Source: Streptomyces neyagawaensis (lineage in GTDB: Bacteria > Actinomycetota > Actinomycetes > Streptomycetales > Streptomycetaceae). From it: 35,138 nt of DNA. Numbering within the stretch: position 1 is the first letter of the stretch; every line of letters starts with the position of its first letter. This document shows positions 7,109 to 14,682 of this stretch, in pieces. Both the position numbers and the translations under genes were made by a program. The stretch is taken from assembly GCF_023516595.1 (NCBI RefSeq), contig NZ_JAMGBG010000186.1, positions 1-35,138 on the forward strand, written 5' to 3'. The notes under the pieces are model-generated. The model worked only from the letters and a program-made list of their open reading frames with translations, was not told where the DNA came from and ran no database searches.

Positions 7109-8122
7109 CTACCGTCCCGTGACGATGCGGACCTCGGCCGTCGAGCCGCCCGCCGCCGCGGCCTTGCGCCAGGCGCCGGCCCGGCCCTCGGCCACCCACT
7201 CCCGCCCGGCGTACGTCACGCGCTGGACGCCCAGCCGGGAGGAGTTCGCCACGGCCCAGTGCGCCAGCTCCCAGCCGCGCCGCCGCACGTCGTCGGCGCC
7301 CCCGGAGTCCGACACCGGGATCGTCAGCGCGGACACGGCCGGACTCGGGCTCGCCCCGGTCGCCGGCGCGGCGCTGGACGCCGCCGAGGTGGTCGCGGAG
7401 GCGGCGGAGAGCGAGGACTTCACCACCGCCCCGGCCGTCTCGAACATCTTGTCGCCGAAGTCCCGCGCGAGCGCGCTGCGCACCGCCTCGGGCCCGCCGC
7501 CGTACGCCGTCGCGGACGCCTCCTGGCGCCCCTCGCAGGTCAGCGTGGCCGCCGCCCGGCCGGTCAGCGCCGCGGCCAGCAGCGTGGCGTCCGGCTCGTG
7601 CTTGGCGTAGGCGTCCGGGTAGCCGCTGCGCTGCACCTTCTGGGCGGCCACGGTCAGCGGCAGCTTCTCGTAGCCCGAGACCTTCACCAGGTGCTCGTAG
7701 AACTCGCCCGCCGAGTAGACGGGGTCCTGGATCTGCCGCTCGGTGCCCCAGCCCTGCGACGGACGCTGCTGGAACAGCCCCAGCGAGTCCCGGTCGCCGT
7801 GCGCGATGTTCCGCAGACCGGACTCCTGGAGCGCGGTCGCCAGCGCGATCGTCACGGCCCGCTCGGGCAGGTCACGGGAGGTGCCGACGGCCGAGATCGT
7901 CGCCGCGTTCGCCGCCTGCTCGGGAGTGAACTCGTACGACGTCTTCTCGTCGTCGGCCGACACCACCGTGCACTTCGGTGTGCCGTTGCCCCCGGTCAGA
8001 TACTGCATGGTCAGATACGCCCCCAGCGCGAGCAGCACGACGAAGGCCGCCGCGAAACGCAGGAAGCAGCCACCGCGTCGACGGGCACGAGGATGAGGAG
8101 AAACGGTGTACGACTCTGGCAC
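7109..8122 (-). CDS. membrane-anchored protein with lysozyme-like domain
   Basis: About 337 residues if the GTG at 8122 (VPESYTVSPHPRARRRG) is the start; a longer form to 8173 is possible. No good ribosome site is seen. A TACCTT box 7 bases before the GTG would fit a leaderless message. A basic patch (RARRRGG) precedes one membrane segment (FLRFAAAFVVLLALGAYLTM), giving an N-in, C-out topology. The outside part carries ALATALQESGLRNIAHGDRD, SLGLFQQRPSQGWG and DPVYSAGEFYEHL. This pattern of a conserved Glu followed by an SLGLFQQRPSQGWG block is typical of actinobacterial lysozyme/transglycosylase-like domains. Homologues are often labelled heavy metal transporter, which nothing here supports: there is one membrane helix and no metal motif. 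A cell-wall role is inferred. Confidence 0.75.
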   Translation of the reverse strand: MPESYTVSPHPRARRRGGCFLRFAAAFVVLLALGAYLTMQYLTGGNGTPKCTVVSADDEKTSYEFTPEQAANAATISAVGTSRDLPERAVTIALATALQESGLRNIAHGDRDSLGLFQQRPSQGWGTERQIQDPVYSAGEFYEHLVKVSGYEKLPLTVAAQKVQRSGYPDAYAKHEPDATLLAAALTGRAAATLTCEGRQEASATAYGGGPEAVRSALARDFGDKMFETAGAVVKSSLSAASATTSAASSAAPATGASPSPAVSALTIPVSDSGGADDVRRRGWELAHWAVANSSRLGVQRVTYAGREWVAEGRAGAWRKAAAAGGSTAEVRIVTGR

Positions 8123-8228
8123 GCCGTACAAGGTACTGGAGGGTAATGGGAACGTGCCCCCGGTTGTGGACAACCTCCTGGCGGGCGGCGGGAACCGGTC
8201 GGCAGCCGGATCCGTGAGCGCGGCGCGT

Positions 8229-8241
8229 TAGGGTCGGGGCC
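8229..8241 (+). promoter_or_regulatory. -10 box of probably leaderless dapE
   Basis: TAGGGT (8229-8234) lies exactly seven bases before the dapE ATG, and no ribosome-binding sequence separates them. That is the typical spacing for a leaderless actinomycete message starting at the ATG. No convincing -35 box is visible. Confidence 0.5.
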
Positions 8242-9321
8242 ATGGCCGACACCCCGATTGACCTCACGCTCGACGCCGCGCGGCTGACCGCGCAGCTCGT
8301 CGACTTCCCCTCCGAGAGCGGCACCGAGAAGCCGCTCGCGGACGCGATCGAGACCGCGCTGCGCGCCCTGCCGCACCTCACGGTCGAGCGCTACGGCAAC
8401 AACGTCGTCGCCCGCACCCACCTGGGGCGGGCGGAGCGGGTGATCCTGGCCGGCCACATCGACACCGTGCCCATCGCCGACAACGTCCCCTCCCGTCTCG
8501 ACGAGGACGGCGTCCTGTGGGGCTGCGGCACCTGCGACATGAAGTCCGGCGTCGCGGTCCAGCTGCGCATCGCGGCCACGGTGCCCTCCCCGAACCGCGA
8601 CCTGACCTTCGTCTTCTACGACAACGAGGAGGTCGCCGCCGAGCTGAACGGCCTGAAGCACATCGCCGAGGCCCACCCCGAGTGGCTGGAGGGCGACTTC
8701 GCGGTCCTCCTGGAGCCCTCCGACGGCCAGGTCGAGGGCGGCTGCCAGGGCACCCTGCGGGTCCTGCTGAGGACCAAGGGCGAACGCGCCCACTCCGCCC
8801 GCGGCTGGATGGGCTCCAACGCCATCCACGCCGCCGCCCCCATCCTCGCCCGCCTCGCCGCGTACCAGCCGCGCTACCCGCTGATCGACGGCCTGGAGTA
8901 CCGCGAGGGCCTCAACGCGGTCGGCATCTCCGGTGGCGTGGCCGGCAACGTCATCCCCGACGAGTGCGTGGTCACGGTCAACTTCCGCTACGCGCCCGAC
9001 CGCACGGAGGAGGAGGCCATCGCCCATGTCCGTGAGGTCTTCGCCGACTGCGGTGTCGAGGAGTTCGTGGTCGACGACCACAGCCCGGGCGCGCTGCCCG
9101 GCCTCTCCCACCCGGCGGCCGCCGCCTTCATCGAGGCGGTCGGCGGCACCCCCTCCCCCAAGTACGGCTGGACGGACGTCTCCCGTTTCAGCTCCCTCGG
9201 CGTCCCCGCGGTCAACTACGGCCCGGGCAACCCCCACTTGGCGCACAAGCGGGACGAACGCGTGGAGACCGCGAAGATCCTCGCGGGGGAGGAGCGCCTG
9301 CGGGCCTGGCTCACGGCCTGA
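8242..9321 (+). CDS. dapE: succinyl-diaminopimelate desuccinylase
   Basis: 359 residues from the ATG at 8242. It is an M20-family metallohydrolase with all metal and catalytic positions: H72 and D74 in AGHIDTVP, D99 in CGTCDMKSG, the E129/E130 pair in YDNEEVAAELNG, E158 in LLEPSDGQVEGGC, and the late His in GPGNPHLAHKRDERV. DapE removes succinate from N-succinyl-LL-2,6-diaminopimelate to give LL-diaminopimelate, the precursor of meso-DAP or LL-DAP for the wall and of lysine. The step before it, DapC, is encoded nearby. The motif order and length are those of the actinobacterial form. The message is probably leaderless. Confidence 0.93.
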   Translation: MADTPIDLTLDAARLTAQLVDFPSESGTEKPLADAIETALRALPHLTVERYGNNVVARTHLGRAERVILAGHIDTVPIADNVPSRLDEDGVLWGCGTCDMKSGVAVQLRIAATVPSPNRDLTFVFYDNEEVAAELNGLKHIAEAHPEWLEGDFAVLLEPSDGQVEGGCQGTLRVLLRTKGERAHSARGWMGSNAIHAAAPILARLAAYQPRYPLIDGLEYREGLNAVGISGGVAGNVIPDECVVTVNFRYAPDRTEEEAIAHVREVFADCGVEEFVVDDHSPGALPGLSHPAAAAFIEAVGGTPSPKYGWTDVSRFSSLGVPAVNYGPGNPHLAHKRDERVETAKILAGEERLRAWLTA

Positions 9322-9489
9322 GGCGGGGGAATGGATTCGGCCGGGTACCCGCTGGAGATGAATCAGCGCATATCGGCGGGGATCGGAACGCGTCGGTGAC
9401 GGATCGGGGCGGACACGCTCGCGTCCCCCCTCCGTAACCCGCGTGGATCTACGCTGAACCGAACCACCAGCACGGCGGAGGGAGCGGAC

Positions 9490-10248
9490 ATGGCGACCGG
9501 CAACCCCGAGGGCAAGAACCAGCCACCGGAGGAGCAGCGGCTGGGGCCGGTGCTGCGCAGACGCACCCAGGTGCAGGCGAGCACGACCGACCAACGGCTG
9601 CTGGACGCGGGCGGCCCCTCGGACTGGGTCCACACCGACCCCTGGCGGGTCCTGCGCATCCAGTCCGAGTTCATCGAGGGATTCGGCACGCTCGCCGAAC
9701 TCCCGGCCGCCATCAGCGTCTTCGGCTCCGCCCGGACGCCGGTCGACTCACCCGAGTACGAGGCGGGCGTCCGGCTCGGCCGCGGCCTCGTGGAGGCGGG
9801 CTTCGCCGTCATCACCGGCGGCGGCCCCGGGGCCATGGAGGCGGCCAACAAGGGCGCCCTCGAAGCCGGCGGCACCTCCGTCGGACTCGGCATCGAGCTG
9901 CCCTTCGAGCAGGGCCTCAACCCCTACGTCGACATCGGCCTCAACTTCCGCTACTTCTTCGTCCGGAAGATGATGTTCGTCAAATACGCCCAGGGCTTCG
10001 TCGTCCTACCCGGCGGCCTCGGCACCCTCGACGAGCTCTTCGAGGCCCTCACCCTCGTCCAGACCCAGAAGGTGACCCGCTTCCCGATCGTCCTCTTCGG
10101 CGAGTCCTACTGGAGCGGCCTGGTCGACTGGCTCACTCACACGCTCGTGGCCGAGGGCAAGGCCGCGGAGAAGGACCTGACCCTGTTCCACGTCACCGAC
10201 GACGTGGACGAGGCAGTGGCCCTGGTCTCGAAGGAGGCGGGCCGCTGA
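9490..10248 (+). CDS. LOG-family (TIGR00730) Rossmann-fold protein
   Basis: 252 residues from the ATG at 9490 with a GGAGGGA ribosome site. The signature motifs are GGGPGAMEAANKGA (residues 111-124) and PGGLGTLDELFE (174-185), the PGGxGTxxE hallmark of lysine-decarboxylase-like LOG proteins. Characterised members release free cytokinins from riboside 5'-monophosphates or act as nucleotide phosphoribohydrolases; none is a real lysine decarboxylase. The N-terminal 70 residues (RRRTQVQASTTDQRLLD, DWVHTDPWRVLRIQSEFIEG) extend beyond the core, as in the actinobacterial group next to dapE (Rv1205 region). The 168 bases between dapE and this gene hold no gene or hairpin that I can see, and should contain its promoter. 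Confidence 0.88.
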   Translation: MATGNPEGKNQPPEEQRLGPVLRRRTQVQASTTDQRLLDAGGPSDWVHTDPWRVLRIQSEFIEGFGTLAELPAAISVFGSARTPVDSPEYEAGVRLGRGLVEAGFAVITGGGPGAMEAANKGALEAGGTSVGLGIELPFEQGLNPYVDIGLNFRYFFVRKMMFVKYAQGFVVLPGGLGTLDELFEALTLVQTQKVTRFPIVLFGESYWSGLVDWLTHTLVAEGKAAEKDLTLFHVTDDVDEAVALVSKEAGR

Positions 10249-10269
10249 CCGAGCCCGCCCACCCGTGAT

Positions 10270-10301
10270 CGAGAGGCAGGGGAGCAGCCCCCTGCCTCTC
10301 G
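10270..10301. terminator. bidirectional hairpin terminator
   Basis: CGAGAGGCAGGGG (10270-10282) pairs perfectly with 10289-10301 around a six-base loop. It fills the convergent gap between the LOG gene and folP2. Confidence 0.9.
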
Positions 10302-11162
10302 CTACGCCAGCCCCCGCCGGGCCACCGCCGGAGCCCGGTGCCCGGCGATCGCCCCCACCATGTCGAGCACCTGCCTGGTCTCGGCCACCTCGTGCACCCG
10401 GTACACCCGCGCCCCCAGCCACGCCGACACCGCGGTCGTCGCCAGCGTCCCCACCACCCGCTCCTTCACCGGCTTGTCCAGGGTCTCCCCGACGAAGTCC
10501 TTGTTGGACAGCGACACCAGCACGGGCCACCCCGTCGCCACCATCTCCCCCAGCCGCCGGGTCGCCTCCAGGCTGTGCCGTGTGTTCTTCCCGAAGTCGT
10601 GCCCGGGATCGATCAGCACCGACTCCCGCGGCACCCCCAGCGCCACGGCCCGCTCGGCCAGCCCCACGGTCACCCGCAGGATGTCCGCCATGACGTCGTC
10701 GTACTCGACCCGGTGCGGCCGCGTACGGGGCTCGGCGCCCCCCGCGTGCGTGCACACCAGCCCCACCCGGTGGCGCGCCGCCACCTCCGCCAGCCGCGGA
10801 TCGACCCCGCCCCACGCGTCGTTCAGGAGATCCGCCCCGGCCTCGCAGACGGCCTCCCCGACCTCGTGCCGCCAGGTGTCGACGCTGATGATCACGTCGG
10901 GGAACCGCCGCCGCACCTCGGCCACGAACCCCACCGTCCGCCGCGCCTCCTCCTCGGCGGTGACCTCCTCGCCGGGCCCGGCCTTCACCCCGCCGATGTC
11001 GATGATCGCGGCCCCCTCGGCGACCGCCCGCTCCACCCGCGCGAGCGCCGGCTCGTCCTGGAAGGTCGCGCCCTGGTCGTAGAAGGAGTCGGGGGTCCGG
11101 TTCACGATCGCCATGATCACCGGCTCGTGCGTGCCGAATTCCCGCTTGCCCAGCCTGAGCAT
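10302..11162 (-). CDS. folP2: dihydropteroate synthase paralogue of the FolP2 type
   Basis: 286 residues from the ATG at 11162 with a GGGAGAGGG ribosome site. It has the pterin-binding TIM-barrel fold: MAIVNRTPDSFYDQGATF, IIDIGGVKAGPGEE, ISVDTWRHEV, LLNDAWGG, LIDPGHDFGKN, and VYRVHEV near the end. True DHPS has NVTPDSFSDGG, DIGGESTRPG and a SRK motif. Here these read NRTPDSFYDQG, DIGGVKAGPG and LSNKD, as in mycobacterial FolP2 (Rv1207). M. leprae FolP2 was reported to lack DHPS activity, so the canonical folate gene folP1 is expected elsewhere and this protein may have another job. Its place near the LOG, DivIVA-like and tag genes matches the mycobacterial order. Confidence 0.88.
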   Translation of the reverse strand: MLRLGKREFGTHEPVIMAIVNRTPDSFYDQGATFQDEPALARVERAVAEGAAIIDIGGVKAGPGEEVTAEEEARRTVGFVAEVRRRFPDVIISVDTWRHEVGEAVCEAGADLLNDAWGGVDPRLAEVAARHRVGLVCTHAGGAEPRTRPHRVEYDDVMADILRVTVGLAERAVALGVPRESVLIDPGHDFGKNTRHSLEATRRLGEMVATGWPVLVSLSNKDFVGETLDKPVKERVVGTLATTAVSAWLGARVYRVHEVAETRQVLDMVGAIAGHRAPAVARRGLA

Positions 11163-11281
11163 CCGCTGTGCCCTCTCCCAGTACGTCCCGCCGATTGACC
11201 GCCCTGCCCAACCGCCTGCGACCCTAACTGTCAGACTCGCATGGCACGATCGGAGCGGACACAGTCGAGGGGACCCCAGCG

Positions 11282-11632
11282 ATGTTCATGTTCTTGTTCC
11301 TGGTCGTCGCGCTCGCGGTCGTGGTGGCCGCGGTGACGCTCGCCGTGGTGGGCGGCGGCGAGAGCGCCGCCCTGCCCGAGGCCCCGGCCGAGCGGCTCCA
11401 GGACCCGCTGCCGGCCGACCGCCCGGTCAACCGCGCCGATGTGGAGGCCCTCCGCTTCCCGGTCGCCGTGCGCGGCTACCGCATGGTGGACGTCGACGAC
11501 GCCCTCAGCCGCCTCAGCGCCGAGATCGCCGAGCGGGACGCCCGGATCGCCGACCTGGAGTCCGCGCTCGCCGACGCCCGCGCGGCCACCATGACGTCCC
11601 TGCGCAAGCCGGAGGAGGGCGAGCACCGGTGA
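11282..11632 (+). CDS. small membrane protein with DivIVA-like domain
   Basis: 116 residues from the ATG at 11282, after a GAGGGGACC ribosome site. Residues 1-22 (FLFLVVALAVVVAAVTLAVV) form one membrane helix. After a short linker, RFPVAVRGYRMVDVDDALSRL is the DivIVA N-terminal motif (FxxxxRGYxxxxVDxxL). It is followed by a coiled coil of about 30 residues (EIAERDARIADLESALADA). DivIVA proteins mark curved membrane and organise polar growth, but this is far shorter than Streptomyces DivIVA and lacks its long coiled coil, so it is a separate small relative, like Rv1209. Its stop overlaps the tag start by four bases (GTGA), so the two are coupled. Confidence 0.88.
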   Translation: MFMFLFLVVALAVVVAAVTLAVVGGGESAALPEAPAERLQDPLPADRPVNRADVEALRFPVAVRGYRMVDVDDALSRLSAEIAERDARIADLESALADARAATMTSLRKPEEGEHR

Positions 11633-12219
11633 GCGAGGGCACGGCCGTCGCCGGTCCCGACGGCGCCCCGCGCTGCCCCTGGGCCCTGTCCACCGAGGAC
11701 TACGTGGCGTACCACGACGAGGAGTGGGGCCGCCCGGTCCACGGCGACGACGCGCTGTACGAGCGGCTCTGCCTGGAGGCGTTCCAGTCCGGCCTGTCCT
11801 GGATCACCATCCTCCGCCGCCGCGAGGGCTTCCGCGCGGCCTTCGCCGGCTTCAGGATCGCCGACGTTGCCGCTTTCACCGACGCCGACAAGGAGCGGCT
11901 CCTCGCCGACCCCGGCATCATCCGCAACCGCGCCAAGATCGAGGCCACGGTCGCCAACGCCCGGGTCCTCGCGCAGTGGTCCCCGGGTGATCTGGACGCC
12001 CTGATCTGGTCCCACGCCCCGGACCCGGCCACCCGCCAGGTCCCGAAGACCCTCGCCGACGTCCCCGCGGTCACCCCCGAGTCCACGGCCCTGTCGAAGG
12101 CCCTGAAGAAGCAGGGCATCCGCTTCGTCGGCCCGACCACGGCATACGCCCTGATGCAGGCGTGCGGCCTGGTCGACGACCACCTGGAGACCTGCGTGGC
12201 GAGAGGGACGCCGCTGTAG
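11629..12219 (+). CDS. tag: 3-methyladenine DNA glycosylase I
   Basis: 196 residues from a GTG at 11629 that overlaps the previous stop; the ribosome site GGAGGAGGG lies inside the upstream gene. It is a helix-hairpin-helix glycosylase of the Tag family. RCPWAL and the His of YHDEEWGRPVHGDD at the start, with DDHLETCV near the end, supply the Cys, His, His and Cys of the zinc snap. FQSGLSWITILRRREGFRAAF and FVGPTTAYALMQACG are further family blocks. It excises 3-methyladenine from alkylated DNA. Translational coupling to a DivIVA-like membrane protein is conserved in position with mycobacteria (Rv1209 and Rv1210), but no functional link is evident from sequence. Confidence 0.92.
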   Translation: MSEGTAVAGPDGAPRCPWALSTEDYVAYHDEEWGRPVHGDDALYERLCLEAFQSGLSWITILRRREGFRAAFAGFRIADVAAFTDADKERLLADPGIIRNRAKIEATVANARVLAQWSPGDLDALIWSHAPDPATRQVPKTLADVPAVTPESTALSKALKKQGIRFVGPTTAYALMQACGLVDDHLETCVARGTPL

Positions 12220-12257
12220 GCGTGCCGCTGGACTGATACGGACTTCCAGAGGAGGAG

Positions 12258-12290
12258 AAGGGCGCGCCCCCGCCAGAGGAGCGCGCCTTT
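12258..12290. terminator. convergent hairpin terminator
   Basis: AAGGGCGCGC (12258-12267) pairs with GCGCGCCTTT (12281-12290), with one G-U, around 13 bases. The stem ends in A and T tracts and lies between tag and the enoyl-CoA hydratase gene. Confidence 0.8.
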
Positions 12291-12320
12291 CGAGTGAGTG
12301 AGCGGCCGCCGGGCCGGGGC

Positions 12321-13112
12321 TCAGCGGCCCAGGTACTTCGGCGTCTCCTTGTTCACGAACGCCCGCACGGCGATCGCGTGGTCCTCCGACGCCCCCGCCC
12401 GGGTCTGGAGCTCGTCCTCCTTGTCCAGCGTCTCGGCCAGCGAGTGCGAGAACCCGTACGCCATGGCCTCCTTGATCGCCGCGTACGCCACCGTCGGCCC
12501 CTCGGCCAACATCCGCGCCACCTGCTCGGCCGCCTCCGACAGGGCGGCCGACGGCACGATCCGGTTGGCGATCCCCAGCTCGTACGCCTCCTGGGCCTTG
12601 ATGCTGCGCGGGAACATCAGCAGATCGGCCGCGCGGCCCGGCCCGATGACGCGCGGCAGCGTCCACGAGACCCCGGAGTCCGCGGTGAGCGCGACCCCGG
12701 CGAACGACGTGTTGAACGCGGCGGTCTCGGCGACCACCCGGTAGTCCGCGGCCAGCGCGAAGCCCAGGCCGGCCCCGGCGGCCACCCCGTTCACGCCCGC
12801 CACCACCGGCTTCGCCATGCCCGCGATGGCCTTCACGATCGGGTTGTAGTGCTCCTTGACGGTACTCATGACCTGCGTCGAGTCCTCGACGAGCAGCCCG
12901 ATGTGCTCCTTGAGGTCCTGCCCCACACAGAAGGCCCGGTCCCCGGCGGCGGTCAGCAGCACGGCCCGCACCGCGTCGTCCCCGGCGGCGGACTCCACGG
13001 CCTCCCGCAGCGCGACCTTGGTCGCGATGTTCAGCGCGTTCATCGCCTCGGGGCGGTTCAGCGTGATCGTCGCGAGTCCGTCGTGCACCTCGTAGAGCAC
13101 GGTGTCGGCCAT
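12321..13112 (-). CDS. enoyl-CoA hydratase/isomerase family protein
   Basis: 263 residues from the ATG at 13112 with a GGAGGGG ribosome site; a longer frame to 13193 has no such site. It is a crotonase-fold protein. RAFCVGQDLKEH and KPVVAGVNGVAAGAGLGFALAAD form the acyl-CoA oxyanion hole. FAGVALTADSGVSWTLPRVIG contains the loop where PaaG-type proteins carry an acidic residue (here Asp in TADSG), and IANRIVP follows. The C-terminal block (MAYGFSHSLAETLDKEDELQ) is also like PaaG/PaaB-type proteins, which act in phenylacetate breakdown or general beta-oxidation. No other paa or fatty-acid genes are nearby, so the substrate is open. A palindrome 29-59 bases upstream could be its operator. Confidence 0.87.
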   Translation of the reverse strand: MADTVLYEVHDGLATITLNRPEAMNALNIATKVALREAVESAAGDDAVRAVLLTAAGDRAFCVGQDLKEHIGLLVEDSTQVMSTVKEHYNPIVKAIAGMAKPVVAGVNGVAAGAGLGFALAADYRVVAETAAFNTSFAGVALTADSGVSWTLPRVIGPGRAADLLMFPRSIKAQEAYELGIANRIVPSAALSEAAEQVARMLAEGPTVAYAAIKEAMAYGFSHSLAETLDKEDELQTRAGASEDHAIAVRAFVNKETPKYLGR

Positions 13113-13140
13113 GGCGGTTACCCCTCCGGTGTCGCGGCTG

Positions 13141-13171
13141 GTGACGTACTGGTCGGTACGCCCTGCGTCAC
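13141..13171. promoter_or_regulatory. nested inverted repeat upstream of the enoyl-CoA hydratase gene
   Basis: CGTAC-TGGTCG-GTACG (13145-13160) sits inside outer arms GTGACG (13141-13146) and CGTCAC (13166-13171). It contains ACTGGTCGGT, which resembles half-sites of TetR-family fatty-acid regulators. A role as operator is inferred. Confidence 0.4.
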
Positions 13172-13346
13172 AGCACAGCATGTCGGAGATCACTGGCGGT
13201 GGCGCGGGCCGGACGTGTGACCTGCGTCAAAGAATCACGATCGGCCGAGCGGTGACCGAAGTCGGTGTGGTGGCGCAGTATCGCAGCCACATCGCCGAAT
13301 TGGGTGGTTTTGCTCGCGCGCGTTGCCCAAGCGATGCCTACTGATG

Positions 13347-13377
13347 TTGGTCATCGGGTCGTGAGATGCGGGATAAT
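13347..13377 (+). promoter_or_regulatory. candidate promoter of the DUF3117 gene
   Basis: TTGGTC (13347-13352) and GATAAT (13372-13377) are 19 bases apart, a little long, in the 378-base divergent gap (13113-13490). Nothing else with gene structure is seen in that gap. Confidence 0.4.
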
Positions 13378-13490
13378 GGCCTGGAAGCAATGTGTTCGAT
13401 GCCGGTGTCGCGTGTCCCCAGGTGGGCCCGCGCCTGCCCTCCAGGGCCGTCGGCTTTGGCGATGAGCTGGTTTCAGGAAGGGGAACGAGC

Positions 13491-13658
13491 ATGGCGGCCA
13501 TGAAGCCGCGGACGGGCGATGGCCCGCTCGAGGTGACCAAGGAGGGGCGGGGCATCGTCATGCGCGTTCCCCTCGAAGGCGGCGGTCGGCTCGTCGTCGA
13601 GCTGACCCCTGACGAGGCCGACGCCCTCGGCGACGCCCTCAAGAAGGTCGTCGGCTGA
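13491..13658 (+). CDS. small conserved DUF3117 protein
   Basis: 55 residues from the ATG at 13491 with a GGAAGGGG ribosome site. The sequence AAMKPRTGDGPLEVTKEGRG and its continuation VMRVPLEGGGRLVVELTPDE make it a member of DUF3117, a tiny soluble protein found across actinobacteria (Rv1211 in M. tuberculosis). It looks like a beta-hairpin core and a C-terminal helix (ADALGDALKKVV). No function is known to me. It has its own upstream region and terminator, so it is a single-gene unit between tag and the sigE cluster, the same relative place as in mycobacteria. Confidence 0.9.
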   Translation: MAAMKPRTGDGPLEVTKEGRGIVMRVPLEGGGRLVVELTPDEADALGDALKKVVG

Positions 13659-13682
13659 CGCGCGTAGCGACCCATATCTCCT

Positions 13683-13722
13683 CAGCGCCCCGGCACCGCC
13701 CCTCGGTGGTGCCGGGGCGCTG
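13683..13722. terminator. bidirectional hairpin terminator
   Basis: A perfect 15-bp stem (CAGCGCCCCGGCACC, 13683-13697; complement 13708-13722) with a ten-base loop lies in the convergent gap between the DUF3117 and O-methyltransferase genes. Confidence 0.93.
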
Positions 13723-13779
13723 TTGTACCGGGCGGACCGGGGACGTACCGGGTGAACGACGGAGGCGGGGCGGGAGCCC

Positions 13780-14412
13780 TCAGCGCTTGACCGCGCAGAG
13801 CAGGCCGTCGCCCACAGGGAGCAGGGAGGGCACCAGCTCGGCGCTCTCACGGACCGTGCGCAGGAGCTCCCGCAGACGTATGACCTCGGTGGGCTGGGGA
13901 CCGGAGTCGACCGTGCGGCCGCTGGCGAAGACGCCCTCGAAGGCGACCAGCCCGCCGGGTCTGAGCAGACGCAACGATTCAGCGAGGTAGTCGAGGCTCT
14001 CCAGCCGGTCGCCGTCGCAGAAGACGAGGTCGTACCCGGCATCCGCGAGCCGGGGCAGCACATCGAGGGCGTGGCCCGGGATGAAACGCGCGCGGTTGCT
14101 GGCGAAGCCCGCCGCGCGGAACGCCTGCCGGGCGAACTGCTGGTGCTCCGGCTCCGGATCGACGGTGGTCAGCACACCGTCCGGCCGCATGCCGTGCAGC
14201 AGATGGATGCCGGAGACGCCGGTCCCGGTACCGATCTCCGCGACCGCCTTCGCGTCCACTGAGGCCGCGAGCATGCTCAACGCGGCGCCTGTGCCGGGCG
14301 ACACCGAGCGCAGCCCTGCTTCCCGAGCCCGGTCGCGAGCCCAGCGCAGCGCGTCGTCCTCGGCGACAAAGGCGTCGGCGAACGCCCAGCTCGTCAGCCG
14401 GTTGCCGGTAAT
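13780..14412 (-). CDS. O-methyltransferase, probable ATT start
   Basis: 210 residues if translation begins at ATT (14412), which follows AAGGAG by six bases. No ATG, GTG, TTG or CTG occurs in frame between the TAA at 14496 and a GTG at 14304. Starting at 14304 would drop the conserved front TGNRLTSWAFADAFVAEDDA. The rest is a SAM-dependent class I methyltransferase of the catechol/caffeoyl-CoA O-methyltransferase family: VAEIGTGTGVSGIHLL (SAM loop), TVDPEPEHQQFAR, DLVFCDGDRLESLDYL (metal-binding DxD-like region) and LLRPGGLVAFEGVFASG. The corresponding mycobacterial gene (Rv1220c) also diverges from sigE. The substrate is unknown. Its upstream DNA is shared with the sigE promoter region. Confidence 0.85.
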   Translation of the reverse strand: MTGNRLTSWAFADAFVAEDDALRWARDRAREAGLRSVSPGTGAALSMLAASVDAKAVAEIGTGTGVSGIHLLHGMRPDGVLTTVDPEPEHQQFARQAFRAAGFASNRARFIPGHALDVLPRLADAGYDLVFCDGDRLESLDYLAESLRLLRPGGLVAFEGVFASGRTVDSGPQPTEVIRLRELLRTVRESAELVPSLLPVGDGLLCAVKR

Positions 14413-14467
14413 GACCCTCTCCTTATGTACCCGCGGATGCCTGGGCGTGACTGTATCCGTTGCCGCC

Positions 14468-14494
14468 GGGAACCTGCTGATGGGACCGGTCGTT
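14468..14494 (+). promoter_or_regulatory. ECF-sigma-type promoter upstream of sigE
   Basis: GGGAAC (14468-14473), 17 bases, then CGTT (14491-14494) matches the GGAA...GTT form recognised by sigma-E/sigma-R-type factors. Transcription would start near 14500-14506, on top of an in-frame GTG at 14506. Autoregulation by SigE is the simplest reading. Confidence 0.55.
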
Positions 14495-14682
14495 TAAAGG
14501 GATGAGTGAGTGACGGGGGCCGCGACGGGGGTCAAGTGATGGATCGGTACGGCGAGCAGGCGCCGGTGCAGGTGCTGACAAAGCCATATGAGCCGGATCG
14601 GCCGGATCGGCCGTATGAGGCACATCGGCACACATCAAATTCTCGTAAAACCGCTTATCCGGAGCTAACGGGCGAGGTGGCT

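Noticed and set aside
4584..7199. 871-codon minus-strand open frame across fdxA and dapC
   Set aside because: It overlaps well-supported genes on the other strand, has no domain, and arises from the high GC content.
7109..8122. Heavy metal transporter
   Set aside because: There is only one membrane helix, no metal-binding motif, and the outside domain resembles lysozyme-type enzymes.
8011..9633. 540-codon minus-strand open frame across dapE
   Set aside because: It is antisense to dapE, which has all catalytic motifs; the minus frame has no domain.
10302..11162. Annotation as the main sulfonamide-target dihydropteroate synthase
   Set aside because: The active-site motifs are those of the FolP2 paralogue, not canonical FolP.
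14506..14682. N-terminal extension of SigE from the GTG at 14506 as part of the main product
   Set aside because: Codons here lack the GC-rich third positions seen downstream and the stretch is probably leader; kept as an alternative start only.
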